A stretch of 64,000 bases of DNA, taken from positions 186,001 to 250,000 of the forward strand of contig CALMYJ010000005.1 of the NCBI GenBank assembly GCA_937873715.1. Reading direction: 5' to 3'. Below the pieces are notes generated by a model, which had not been told where the DNA came from, made no database searches, and saw only the letters and a list, made by a program, of their open reading frames with translations. This stretch comes from an uncultured Chitinophagaceae bacterium (GTDB lineage: Bacteria > Bacteroidota > Bacteroidia > Chitinophagales > Chitinophagaceae). The position numbers and the translations under genes were made by a program. Each line of letters opens with the position of its first letter. The first letter of the stretch is position 1. This document shows positions 52,911 through 61,780 of this stretch, piece after piece.

Positions 52911-52918
52911 CAAATTTA
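52911..52918 (-). promoter_or_regulatory. -7 box five bases before the GINT1-like gene
   Basis: Minus-strand TAAATTTG, exact TAnnTTTG, separated from the ATG at 52905 by TTGAA. The arrangement is the same as before the NfeD-like and mnmE genes. No -33 TTG was found. Confidence 0.45.
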
Positions 52919-53049
52919 GTGTTGGTGCTTTATTAAGCTGATGAAAGAGCAGAACGCCGGTTTAACTTGAAGGATGCTGGTAATTTCACCCGGAAATAAG
53001 GTAAGGCAAAATAAAGTAAAATACTGGTAATGCCATCAGCGCATTAATA

Positions 53050-53793
53050 TTATGCATCGGATTTTACACCGAGTATGCCCGACAGCTTTTTTAAAAACCA
53101 GTAACTGTAGGAGTAATAATTGGCACAGGTTACAATATTGCTGCCAAACTGCTCTTTAAATTTATTAATACCGGCCAGCCCTGCATCGGTAGTGTGCATG
53201 GCATAGCCGCCCATATCAAAAATTTTGTAGCCTTGGGCTTTAAAGTAAAACATGCTTTTAACCACCATATACTTATTTACCCGGCCTACCAGGTTTTTGT
53301 CTGTATTGTCTTCCAGCCTTGTGGTGGCAGAGTGATTAAAACGTACAATACCCATTTTAGGGTCGGTAAGGTAACTGTGGGCTACCAGCAGTTGCCCGTC
53401 TCTTTCTGCAAAGCTTAAGATTAGGTTTTCGCCCATCTCTTCAATTCTTTCTATGCTGGTAGGGTAGGTGTTTCTTTTAAGGGCAAAGTCGTTGAAAAAA
53501 TCAACAAACCTTTTGGTATCCTTATGAAAGTAGCAGTTGATGTTTTCTTTTTCGGTAATCCTGTATTGCTGGCGCACCTGTTTGGCAAATTTGGAAAAAA
53601 TGGTATCCTCTGGTTCTGTAAGGTCTATTTCTATGGTATAAGCATCTTTCCTGATGCCGGGTACCCGGGCGCCATTGTTGGATTTTACATGGAAGTATGC
53701 GTTGAAAAGTAAATTGTTTTTTTGGGCTTTATCGTACTCAAACCAGTTGATGCCTATTTTAAAAAACCTGTTCTTTTTTATATATGAAACCAT
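53050..53793 (-). CDS. FemAB/GNAT-like acyl- or aminoacyltransferase
   Basis: A 247-residue protein of the GNAT superfamily with the FemAB-like arrangement of a BioF2-type domain: TFMIEIDLTEPEDTIFSKFA-like strand and helix near residue 60 (read as YTIEIDLTEPEDTIFSKF), QVRQQYRITEKENINCYF near 88, LILSFAERDGQLLVAHSYL near 128 and YKIFDMGGYAMHTTDAGLAG near 190, which resembles the conserved C-terminal FDMGG block. Related enzymes attach amino acids or acyl groups to peptidoglycan precursors or sugars. In this locus a modification of an amino sugar is possible. The exact chemistry is not readable. Confidence 0.72.
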   Translation of the reverse strand: MVSYIKKNRFFKIGINWFEYDKAQKNNLLFNAYFHVKSNNGARVPGIRKDAYTIEIDLTEPEDTIFSKFAKQVRQQYRITEKENINCYFHKDTKRFVDFFNDFALKRNTYPTSIERIEEMGENLILSFAERDGQLLVAHSYLTDPKMGIVRFNHSATTRLEDNTDKNLVGRVNKYMVVKSMFYFKAQGYKIFDMGGYAMHTTDAGLAGINKFKEQFGSNIVTCANYYSYSYWFLKKLSGILGVKSDA

Positions 53794-54150
53794 CCTTTGC
53801 TGTTTAATTTTTCTTTGGATAAGAGTGATAACGAAATTTTACAATATTTATTTAGTGGATAAAAAAATACTGCTTTAAACTGGTTAATAAAGATAGGATT
53901 TTGAATTGGGCAGCAGTAAGGGGTGTACGGTTATGATTAGGCTGAAACGTTTATAACACTATGAAGGCTTAAGCCTTTTATTGTTACAATTTACAGGCAG
54001 ACAGGGGGGAGCTCAATTCACCGCAGGCATAAAAACCTGCTTTTTGAATGCTGTAAGCCCGGGCGTATATGCATTATTGTTGGTTGTAGCAGGTAACAAA
54101 TGCATGCACTGTTAAATACAGTTGTGATGAGGCTGCGCCTGGCCGGTACA
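53794..54150. other. Intergenic region between the NusG-like and FemAB-like genes
   Basis: These 357 bases hold a perfect 14-base palindrome AAGGCTTAAGCCTT at 53964-53977 and a small hairpin GCAGG/CCTGC at 54023-54040 followed by five T on the plus strand, opposite to the genes. No open frame is convincing. A gap of this size just after an antiterminator gene could be the place where the antiterminator is tested, but nothing specific supports that. Confidence 0.45.
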
Positions 54151-54675
54151 TCAGGATACCATACGGGTGTTGTGATAGGTATGCGTAGCCGGTAGTTCCA
54201 TTTCGCTTTGCGATTCGGCAACCAGCATATACCCCAGCGATGGCAACATTAATTTTACATTAACCGATTCGGTAAAGCTGTTGTTCAAGTCATTTTTCAG
54301 CACAGGTTCGTTTATCATCCTAAGCATTGCTGAAGGATTAACCGGTATTTTTTCGGATATAATGTTGCTGAAAGCTGCAGCAAAATATTGCATGGCTTCA
54401 ATTTCGGCAGCTTTGATAATAGCAGGCTTGCCCAGCCAGTAAAAGCAATTGATAATGTCACTCAACTGCTTTACATACGGCAGTTGGTGTCCTGAAATTT
54501 TTACAAATATTACAGTAGGAAAAAGCGGTTTAAGGTTGTTTTTCTTTCTGCTATTCCATTGCAGCGTTTCTTTTTGAAACGGGCAGTAATGTTCAATTTT
54601 TTTCTTGCTTAATAAAGCAGTTGTTTTGAGTTCACATCCATGTTTAGTGTAAACAGCGTACCAGTTTTTCTGCAT
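54151..54675 (-). CDS. NusG-like antiterminator of a polysaccharide locus (UpxY type)
   Basis: A 174-residue protein with a clear NGN domain: KNWYAVYTKHGCELKTTALL at the start, YCPFQKETLQWNSRKKNN, and LKPLFPTVIFVKISGHQL, the strand that contacts RNA polymerase in NusG paralogues. The last 60 residues stand where a KOW domain is expected but show no clear glycine-rich KOW motif. Specialised NusG proteins (UpxY, LoaP, RfaH) keep RNA polymerase from stopping inside long polysaccharide operons, and this one lies just after wza and wzc. The start is set at MQKNWYAVY; the extension upstream is not conserved in character. Confidence 0.82.
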   Translation of the reverse strand: MQKNWYAVYTKHGCELKTTALLSKKKIEHYCPFQKETLQWNSRKKNNLKPLFPTVIFVKISGHQLPYVKQLSDIINCFYWLGKPAIIKAAEIEAMQYFAAAFSNIISEKIPVNPSAMLRMINEPVLKNDLNNSFTESVNVKLMLPSLGYMLVAESQSEMELPATHTYHNTRMVS

Positions 54676-54793
54676 ATGAAATGTTTTTTCATTATAGATA
54701 TGCAGCTTTTCAAGGAATTGTATCAGAGTTTTTGCATAGACAAGCAAACGGGTGTTTACGTTGCACAGGAATAGGATTATTTGAATACTATGG

Positions 54794-54801
54794 CAAAAAT
54801 A
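54794..54801 (-). promoter_or_regulatory. Candidate -7 box upstream of the NusG-like gene
   Basis: Minus-strand TATTTTTG, exact TAnnTTTG, 119 bases before the ATG and right at the end of the wzc gene. The -33 side is not evident. If used, the leader would be about 110 bases. Confidence 0.35.
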
Positions 54802-54804
54802 AGC

Positions 54805-57150
54805 TTATTGATATGCCGGAACCATTTTTCCGTCTTTATTTTTTATTTTTTTTCCGTACACATAGTCGTATCCGTAGCCATGGTTGTTTTTAAGGAATCC
54901 CCTGGTTTTTACGCCATTGAAGATGATAGCCGGGTTTTTAAGCGGATTTACCTTATTGTTTTCATCAATGCGTTTTACCACAATCTTGGGGGTGTATTTG
55001 TGGCGTACCACGTATAAAGTAGCATCGCAAAGCGACGAAAGCATATAAGCATCCGTAATCAGCACCACAGGGGCGGTATCAATAATGACCAAATCGTATA
55101 GCCCTTCGAGATAACTAATTAAATGCTGAATTTTTCCGTTTTCCAGTAATTCTGAGGCATCAGGTTGCAGGTTGCCGGAAGTGATAAACGATAGATTGGC
55201 ATTTTCGGGCACCCGGTTAATCAGTTCATCAATGCCTTTTTCGCCGGTTAAATAGTCGGTTACACCGGCTGTATTATCCATGCCAAAAATGGTAGTGAGG
55301 GATGGGTTGTGTAAATCCATATCCACCAGTACTACTTTTTTACCTGTTAAGGCAAGGCTTAAAGCCAGGTTGGCTGCTACAAAGCTTTTGCCCTCTTCGG
55401 GTATACTGGAGGTTACCAATACTTTTTTATGATAAGAATCGATACCCAAAAAGAGCAGCGATACCCTTATTTTTCTAAACTCTTCTGTGATAAAGCTTCT
55501 TTTGCCAGGCTCTACCACCAGGTGCTTATCCGATTTGTTGTAAGCTATTTCGCCAATAACAGGTATTTCTGTCATTTCCTCAATTTCCTTACGATACAAA
55601 ATTTTGCTGTTAAACATTTCTTTGGCGGTAATGATACTGCCCGGCAGCACTAATCCTAAGAATACAGCTACTATATACACCAGCATTCTTTTGGGGCTTA
55701 CCGGTATACGGCTGGCCTGTGCATTGCTTACAATGCGGCTGTCGGATAAAGTGTTGGCATAAGAAAGTTCGCTCTCTTCTCTTTTTTGCAGCAAAAAAGA
55801 ATAGATGGCACTTTTGATTTGCTGGTCGCGGCTTATTTCAATCAACTGCTTTTCCTTTTGCGGAATATAGGTAAGCATGGAGCTGTAGTTGCCGGCAGAA
55901 GAGGCCAGGTTGTTCTTACTAAGCTGCAGGTTTTTGCGCTGGTTTTGTATTTGCGTTACAATGTTGGGCCTGATATTGTCTATCTGGTCTTTAAGGCTAA
56001 GCAGTATTGGGTTGTTTTCGGCAACGGTTTTTTTCAGTCTTTCGTACTCAAGCTGCGATTTGTTGAGGCTTTCCACAAGCTGTGTAAGCGTAGGGTCGGT
56101 AACGCCAATAGATGCCGGTGCCAGTATGCTGTTGCCGGAGTTGTTGGCTACATAGCCTTCAAGCTGGTCCAGTACAGAAAGCTGCACATTTACTTCGCCC
56201 AGTTTCTGGCTGCTGCTGCTAATGTTTTGCAGGTAAAGGTTGCCCTGTGCGCCGAGGTCTACAGCGCTGTTACCAGCTTTATACTTTTGTATTTTTCTTT
56301 CAATCGAGTCAAGGTCGGCAGATACGGAGGCCAGCCTTTTTTCGATAGAAGCGAGGGTATTGGTTACCAGGATATTTTTTTCGGCTACTGCTGCCTCATT
56401 GTACAGGTTAATGATTTCATTAAGGATGTCTTCGGCTTTCTCAGGCAAATCATCTTTATAAATGAGGTTAAGTACACTCGAAAGCTTACTAACAGGGTCT
56501 ACCGTTAGCCCATTGATAATGCCAAAAGTGGCGTATTGTGTTTGCTTCAGGTCGAAATAAAAAGGCTTGGTGTTTTCGGATGGCCTGTACTTTGGATTAG
56601 GCAAAAACCGAAGGGTGCCGTAGGGCGTTTTTACCCATTCGTTAATGTTGCAGCTAAAATTATTGTTGAGTATTACAGTGCCGTTTTGTGCATTGTATTT
56701 AAAGTAAATTTTTTTCGCCATGGTTAAATGATCGGGGTCTGGCGATTCTATCACAATTGGCGAACTGAGGTAGCCTGTTTCTACTTTTATTTTACCCTCC
56801 TGGGATACGGGCGCATACAGCCTCATTCGGCGAACTACGTTATCAATAATTGATCTTGATTTTAATACCTCCGATTCGTTTTCCATGATTTTTTTAGTGC
56901 CAATCATGTCCAGCGATTCCATTTCCTTGGTATCGCCATAGCCTTTCTTTTCATCTTTAATGAGTAAGGTTGCTGTGGCCTGGTATTTTATTGGGGCATA
57001 CCTCAGGTAAAAATAGGCACCTGCACCGGCCATGAGCAGGCAAACTAAGAAAGCCGGCCAATAGGCTAAATAGCCCATCAGCATCTGTCCAAACTGGGCA
57101 TCATCACTTTGCTTTGGCTTTTTTAACTGGTTGTTTTGCATCTTACTCAT
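54805..57150 (-). CDS. Polysaccharide co-polymerase with BY-kinase domain (Wzc type)
   Basis: A 781-residue inner-membrane protein. Membrane helix 1 is near residues 30-50, a periplasmic Wzz domain with long coiled coil (VSADLDSIERKIQKYKAGNS) follows, and helix 2 is near 515-535 (MLVYIVAVFLGLVLPGSIIT). The cytoplasmic tyrosine kinase has Walker A SSIPEEGKSFVAANLA, Walker A' VVLVDMDLHNP and Walker B YDLVIIDTAPV. The tail is tyrosine-rich (HGYGYDYVYG and a last Tyr), the usual autophosphorylation cluster. It controls chain length and export together with the Wza-type gene 25 bases upstream. Confidence 0.94.
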   Translation of the reverse strand: MSKMQNNQLKKPKQSDDAQFGQMLMGYLAYWPAFLVCLLMAGAGAYFYLRYAPIKYQATATLLIKDEKKGYGDTKEMESLDMIGTKKIMENESEVLKSRSIIDNVVRRMRLYAPVSQEGKIKVETGYLSSPIVIESPDPDHLTMAKKIYFKYNAQNGTVILNNNFSCNINEWVKTPYGTLRFLPNPKYRPSENTKPFYFDLKQTQYATFGIINGLTVDPVSKLSSVLNLIYKDDLPEKAEDILNEIINLYNEAAVAEKNILVTNTLASIEKRLASVSADLDSIERKIQKYKAGNSAVDLGAQGNLYLQNISSSSQKLGEVNVQLSVLDQLEGYVANNSGNSILAPASIGVTDPTLTQLVESLNKSQLEYERLKKTVAENNPILLSLKDQIDNIRPNIVTQIQNQRKNLQLSKNNLASSAGNYSSMLTYIPQKEKQLIEISRDQQIKSAIYSFLLQKREESELSYANTLSDSRIVSNAQASRIPVSPKRMLVYIVAVFLGLVLPGSIITAKEMFNSKILYRKEIEEMTEIPVIGEIAYNKSDKHLVVEPGKRSFITEEFRKIRVSLLFLGIDSYHKKVLVTSSIPEEGKSFVAANLALSLALTGKKVVLVDMDLHNPSLTTIFGMDNTAGVTDYLTGEKGIDELINRVPENANLSFITSGNLQPDASELLENGKIQHLISYLEGLYDLVIIDTAPVVLITDAYMLSSLCDATLYVVRHKYTPKIVVKRIDENNKVNPLKNPAIIFNGVKTRGFLKNNHGYGYDYVYGKKIKNKDGKMVPAYQ

Positions 57151-57175
57151 ACAATTATCTCTGGGTTTGGATTTT

Positions 57176-57976
57176 TTATCTTGTTCTTGCTACAGTAACT
57201 ACCACCAGCGCTGCCATAGACAGTACACTTAATACTGATGGCAGCACCACTCTTTTACGACTTACGCTGGCTACCCGGTTTTCGTCTGATTCAACGTAGA
57301 TCATATCGTTGGGTTGCAGGTAATAGTAGGGCGATGATACGAGGTAGCGGCCATCATTCAGGTTGATGCGTCGTACAATTTTCTGGCCATCGGGTGTTTC
57401 CCGTATTAGCATCACGTTTTCCCGTTTGCCATAAATGGTAATATCACCAGCCACCCCCAGCGCTTTTAATAACGTAATTCTTTCGCTGGGTACGGTTACT
57501 ACTGTTGGCCGGGCTACATCGCCAAGTACGGTTACTTCAAAATTAAGGTGCCTTATACTCACTACCGGCTCAAGGAGTAGTTTTTTATCTTTTAATAAAC
57601 CGGTAATTTTTTCTTTTAACTGGCCCTTGGTAATGCCTGCTGCTTTTATTTTACCCAACATGGGCATTTCAATAAATCCCTCTGCATCTACCAGGTAACC
57701 GGCATACTGTGCACCTGTACCGGCAGAAGTGGTGTAGCTTATGGCAAAAGTATTGGTTAGGTTAAATATCTCTGTTGCCTCTTTGTTAAGGCTGGTTACA
57801 TGTATACTGAGTATGGCATTTTTGGGAATTATGTTAAGATTCTCATCCCAGGCTGCAGCAGCGATGGTAGTATCTTTCATGTTGTTGAAATAAGTTGCCT
57901 TTTGGGTGCTGGTACAGGAAACGGAGAAAAATGCCACAAAACTTAAGAGTACAAATACATTTCTTGAAGTTATCAT
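57176..57976 (-). CDS. Wza-type polysaccharide export lipoprotein
   Basis: A 266-residue protein that begins with a lipoprotein signal ending SVSC (LLSFVAFFSVSCTSTQK), so the mature chain is tethered to the outer membrane. It contains the polysaccharide export domain (NIIPKNAILSIHVTSLNKEA, then GYLVDAEGFIEMPMLGKIKA) and an SLBB-like domain (VTVLGDVARPTVVTVPSERI, then LGVAGDITIYGKRENVMLI), and ends with a hydrophobic helix near residue 250, as is common in this phylum. It forms the outer-membrane exit with the Wzc-type partner downstream. It is the first gene of the minus-strand run; 279 bases separate it from the S41 protease gene. Confidence 0.93.
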   Translation of the reverse strand: MITSRNVFVLLSFVAFFSVSCTSTQKATYFNNMKDTTIAAAAWDENLNIIPKNAILSIHVTSLNKEATEIFNLTNTFAISYTTSAGTGAQYAGYLVDAEGFIEMPMLGKIKAAGITKGQLKEKITGLLKDKKLLLEPVVSIRHLNFEVTVLGDVARPTVVTVPSERITLLKALGVAGDITIYGKRENVMLIRETPDGQKIVRRINLNDGRYLVSSPYYYLQPNDMIYVESDENRVASVSRKRVVLPSVLSVLSMAALVVVTVARTR

Positions 57977-58255
57977 AACGTGTTTTTAGTGTCTGGTGCG
58001 CCGTTTATGCAGGTTAAATAACCTACTAAACGAAAAAAATTACAGAATATTTCAATGTCTTTCACATGAAGATATTGGGCGCTGTAATACCGGGCCCGGT
58101 GCCTTTACAGGATAGTTATTCCAGGAATAAAGTGGTAAGCGCTGCTGGAAAAGGTGTTTGTAATCTTCATGGAGGGACAGATGCATCAACCTGTTTTTAC
58201 AATACAGGTGTAAAAGTAATTGAATAGCTGTAAATAACCAATGGGCTTCATTAAG

Positions 58256-59857
58256 TTATTGCGCCAGTATTTCAAGAGCTTTTTTAATCACTTTATCGTT
58301 TCTGTTGGCTATTTCGTAATACCCCTGGTTGCGCCACAATTGCCGGGCCAGTGCTGCTTTGGTGCAATTGAGTACTCTGTCTTTTACGGCTGCTGTAATA
58401 TTTGCCGGTTGTATGCTGTCTTTGGCAGTCATTAACAGGAGTTGCTGCCAGTCGGTTTCCGTAAATGAAAAACCGGTAGCAAATGTAGCAGGCGATGTGT
58501 ACCTGCTCAGCTTATCACTGTTGGTTAGTTGGTATTTGTAGGCAAAGAGGCCGGTGATGTTTTTGGCGTACATTTTAGAGCAAACGGCGCCATATATATT
58601 GGTATCGGCAGGTACAAATACATCGGGGTAAATGCCACCGCCGCCAAATACCTTGCGGCCCTGTACCGTTTTAAAAAGCAGGCTGCTGTCAAATTTCAGG
58701 GAGTCGGCATGTACTACTTCGCCATTGTAAAACCGGTTGGCAATTTCATGGTAATAAGCGGCCTGTCCGGCATCGTAGGGGCGTTGTATGCTTCTGCCCA
58801 CAGGGGTGTAGTAGCGTGCAACTGTAAGTCGTAGTGCACTGCCGTCTTTAAGGCTGTATTGCTCCTGTACCAGTCCTTTACCAAAGCTGCGGCGGCCAAT
58901 GATGGTTGCCCGGTCCCAATCCTGCAGGGCGCCCATCAGCACTTCGCTGGCGCTGGCGCTGCTTTCGTCGGCCAGTACCACCAGCTTGCCTTTTTCAAAA
59001 AGGCCGGGTCTTTTGCAGCGGTATTCTTTTTTGGCAAAATTTTCGCCTTCAGTATAGGTAATCAGTTTATCGCCGTCTAAAAATTCATCAGCAATGGCAG
59101 TGGCTTCATCCAGTACCCCGCCGCCATTTCCACGCAAATCAAGTATAAGTTTACTGATGCCTTTTGCCTGCAAGGCTTCAAGGGCCTGCATAAATTCCCG
59201 GTAGCTTACCTGGGTAAATTTATTAAGCCGGATATAGCCGGTACTGTCTGCAATGATATAGGCCGCATCAATAGTGCTTACTTTTACGATGCCCCGGGTA
59301 ACCGCTATTTTTTGTGCAGTACTTCCTCTTAATACTTCTAATTGTATGGTAACAGCATCTTTGCCTCTAAGTATTTTTTTTATCCTTTTGTACGAGATTT
59401 TTACACCGGCAAGCACCGAGTCGTTGGCTTTAATCAGTTTATCCCCTGTTTTGATACCGGCTTTAAAGCTGGGGCCATCTGGCATTACATGAACAATGTT
59501 GATGGTGTCGTTTATCATTTCAAACTCTACACCAATACCGGAGTAGCCGCCGGCCAAATCATCATTGGCACTTTGCAGTTCATCGGCAGGGATGTATACG
59601 GAGTGGGGGTCAAGTTTTGCCAGTATAGCCGTTATGGCTGTATCTGCCAGTTCATTTGCCGATACCTTATCTACATACTTTTTTTGTATCAGGGTTAATA
59701 TTTCCTGTACGGATCCTGGTTTTTCAGATGAGAAGAAATTTCTTCCCGGTATATCGTCCCTCATTTTATAACCAAGCAACATACCAATTGCCAGTGCTAT
59801 GCTAAAAAGAAGGGGAGTCCATACCTGGATTTTTTTCCTGTTGGTAAGCTCACTCAT
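58256..59857 (-). CDS. S41 family C-terminal processing peptidase
   Basis: A 533-residue protease with an N-terminal membrane anchor (PLLFSIALAIGMLLGYKM), a PDZ domain near residues 90-170 (YSGIGVEFEMINDTINIV, FKAGIKTGDKLIKAND) and the S41 core: LILDLRGNGGGVLDEATAIA, the catalytic serine in ADESSASASEVLMGALQDWD and the lysine in GRRSFGKGLVQEQ. C-terminal to it are about 170 further residues of unknown fold. CtpA-type enzymes trim cell-envelope proteins outside the inner membrane. The gene is separated from the wza gene by 279 bases and is probably transcribed on its own. Confidence 0.92.
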   Translation of the reverse strand: MSELTNRKKIQVWTPLLFSIALAIGMLLGYKMRDDIPGRNFFSSEKPGSVQEILTLIQKKYVDKVSANELADTAITAILAKLDPHSVYIPADELQSANDDLAGGYSGIGVEFEMINDTINIVHVMPDGPSFKAGIKTGDKLIKANDSVLAGVKISYKRIKKILRGKDAVTIQLEVLRGSTAQKIAVTRGIVKVSTIDAAYIIADSTGYIRLNKFTQVSYREFMQALEALQAKGISKLILDLRGNGGGVLDEATAIADEFLDGDKLITYTEGENFAKKEYRCKRPGLFEKGKLVVLADESSASASEVLMGALQDWDRATIIGRRSFGKGLVQEQYSLKDGSALRLTVARYYTPVGRSIQRPYDAGQAAYYHEIANRFYNGEVVHADSLKFDSSLLFKTVQGRKVFGGGGIYPDVFVPADTNIYGAVCSKMYAKNITGLFAYKYQLTNSDKLSRYTSPATFATGFSFTETDWQQLLLMTAKDSIQPANITAAVKDRVLNCTKAALARQLWRNQGYYEIANRNDKVIKKALEILAQ

Positions 59858-60028
59858 GGCACGAAAATAAAAGAAATCTAACTAAACCCGCTGGTAGTTT
59901 GATTACCGGCAACATAATGTTATTAACAGGGTGTATAGCTATATAAACATTACATTTTATTCAGAATAATTACATTAGCTAACCGGCCTTTTATAAATTG
60001 CAGCAACAACCTAATTTAAATCAATACA

Positions 60029-60871
60029 ATGCCCGTAAAACTTATTGGCGATAGTGGCTCTACCAAAGCAGAATGGTGCCTGCTGGATGCCGGCAAAAAG
60101 AAAAAAATTATTACCCAGGGCATCAGCCCTTATTTCCTGGGCCAGGCACAAGTGCAGGCGATTATTGAAAATGAACTGCTGCCTAAAATTAAAAACAGCA
60201 TGCCTGTGGAAATATATTACTACGGTACTGGCTGCAGTAATCCTGCCAACAGGCTGATGATAAAAAAAGTGCTGGAAAGGATATTTACCGGGGCAATGGT
60301 AGAGGTAGAAAATGATTTACTTGGCGCTGCCAGGGCTTTGTGTGGTACACAAAAAGGCATTGCCTGTATTTTGGGCACTGGCTCCAACTCCTGTTATTAC
60401 AATGGCAAAAAAATAATTAAAAATAGCCCCGGCCTTGGCTTCATACTGGGGGATGAGGGAAGCGGTGCACACCTTGGTATTAAAACCCTGCAGTATTATC
60501 TGTACAACACCTTCGACCCCGACCTGATGGAGCGTTTTGCCGCCAAATACAATACCTCCGCCCCCGAGATTTTAGAATCGGTATATAAAAAACCTTTGCC
60601 TAACCGTTACCTCGCTAAATATGTGCAGTTCCTGGTTGAAAACCGGGGACATTACATGGTGGAAAATATCATTGAAGACAGTTTTAATGACTTCTTCTTT
60701 AACCATGTATACAAATACAAAGAGAGCTGGTCGATGCCAATAAACTTTATCGGTAGTGTGGCCTATGGCTTTAGGGATGTGCTGAAAGATCTTTGCCAGT
60801 CTTACGAACTGCAATTGGGTAAAGTAATAAAAAACCCAATGGATGGGCTGCTGCAATACCATGCAGTTTGA
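60029..60871 (+). CDS. BadF/BadG-type ATPase, N-acetylglucosamine kinase-like
   Basis: A 280-residue kinase of the ASKHA fold. Phosphate-1 reads LIGDSGSTKAEWCLLD at residues 4-19, phosphate-2 is IACILGTGSNSCYYNGKKI near 110, and GLGFILGDEGSGAHLG near 135 is the adenosine or sugar-site loop characteristic of GlcNAc or MurNAc kinases. Its stop lies 35 bases before the chosen murQ start, so the pair very likely recycles cell-wall amino sugars: the kinase makes the 6-phosphate that MurQ then splits. It could phosphorylate GlcNAc, MurNAc or both, as MurK does. Confidence 0.88.
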   Translation: MPVKLIGDSGSTKAEWCLLDAGKKKKIITQGISPYFLGQAQVQAIIENELLPKIKNSMPVEIYYYGTGCSNPANRLMIKKVLERIFTGAMVEVENDLLGAARALCGTQKGIACILGTGSNSCYYNGKKIIKNSPGLGFILGDEGSGAHLGIKTLQYYLYNTFDPDLMERFAAKYNTSAPEILESVYKKPLPNRYLAKYVQFLVENRGHYMVENIIEDSFNDFFFNHVYKYKESWSMPINFIGSVAYGFRDVLKDLCQSYELQLGKVIKNPMDGLLQYHAV

Positions 60872-60906
60872 TACAGTATTTGAACCAATTGTATTACCCG
60901 GTATTT

Positions 60907-61722
60907 ATGCCACATAAAAAAATAACAGAATCAGCCTCCCTGTACCGGCATCTCGAAAAAATGCCTTTAAATACTTTGCTGGCTACTATCAATAAAGAAG
61001 ATGCGAAAGTGCATAAAGCGGTACAACAGGCCTTGCCGGCAATAGAAAAACTGGTGGCAGCAGCAGTGGATAAAATGCTGGCAGGCGGCAGGCTTTTTTA
61101 TATCGGGGCTGGTACCAGCGGTCGCCTGGGGGTACTGGATGCCAGTGAATGCCCGGCTACATTTGGCGTTCCGTCTGGGCTGGTGGTGGGCATAATAGCT
61201 GGTGGCAAAAGAGCACTTACCACAGCAGTTGAAAAAGCTGAAGACGATAAGACACAGGGATGGAAGGATTTGCTTCGGCACAAGATTAGCCATAAAGATG
61301 TGGTGGTGGGTATTGCGGCAAGTGGGGCCACCCCTTATGTACTTGCGGCGCTGCAGGCCTGCAAAAAAAATAATATCATTACGGGTTGTATTGTATGTAA
61401 CCCCGGCTCTCCTGTTAGCCATGTGGCGCAATACCCTGTACAAGTAATTGTTGGGCCCGAAATTGTAACCGGCAGCACAAGGATGAAAAGCGGTACTGCA
61501 CAAAAGCTGGTGCTCAATATGCTCTCTACAAGCATTATGATCCAGTTAGGCAGGGTACAGGATAACCGCATGGTGCATATGCAACTCTCCAATGCCAAAC
61601 TGGTAGAGCGGGGCATACAAATGCTGATGGAGCAACTACCCTTAAAGAGCCGTGCAAAAGCCAGGCAGTTACTGTTGAAACATGGCAGTGTTAAAAAAGC
61701 AATTGACAGTTTCTTAACCTGA
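60907..61722 (+). CDS. murQ: N-acetylmuramic acid 6-phosphate etherase
   Basis: A 271-residue SIS-domain lyase that removes D-lactate from MurNAc 6-phosphate to give GlcNAc 6-phosphate. Family blocks are RLFYIGAGTSGRLGVLDASE with the catalytic glutamate at the end, CPATFG, and EIVTGSTRMKSGTAQKLVLN near residue 200. The ATG at 60907 is used; a frame extension to a TTG at 60868 overlaps the previous gene. The protein is slightly shorter than the 298-residue E. coli enzyme because the C-terminal helical part is reduced. Confidence 0.94.
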   Translation: MPHKKITESASLYRHLEKMPLNTLLATINKEDAKVHKAVQQALPAIEKLVAAAVDKMLAGGRLFYIGAGTSGRLGVLDASECPATFGVPSGLVVGIIAGGKRALTTAVEKAEDDKTQGWKDLLRHKISHKDVVVGIAASGATPYVLAALQACKKNNIITGCIVCNPGSPVSHVAQYPVQVIVGPEIVTGSTRMKSGTAQKLVLNMLSTSIMIQLGRVQDNRMVHMQLSNAKLVERGIQMLMEQLPLKSRAKARQLLLKHGSVKKAIDSFLT

Positions 61723-61780
61723 AAAATTCTTGTTTTTTGCAGGCGGTTTTATTAATTTCATTTTCCTAAAACCTACTGTT

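Noticed and set aside
54023..54045. Hairpin with T-run read as a terminator
   Set aside because: It is oriented for the plus strand, where no gene ends; short stem, so left as a remark in the intergenic entry.
55786..56508. 240-codon plus-strand frame inside wzc
   Set aside because: Antisense to a well-supported Wzc protein and without any domain.
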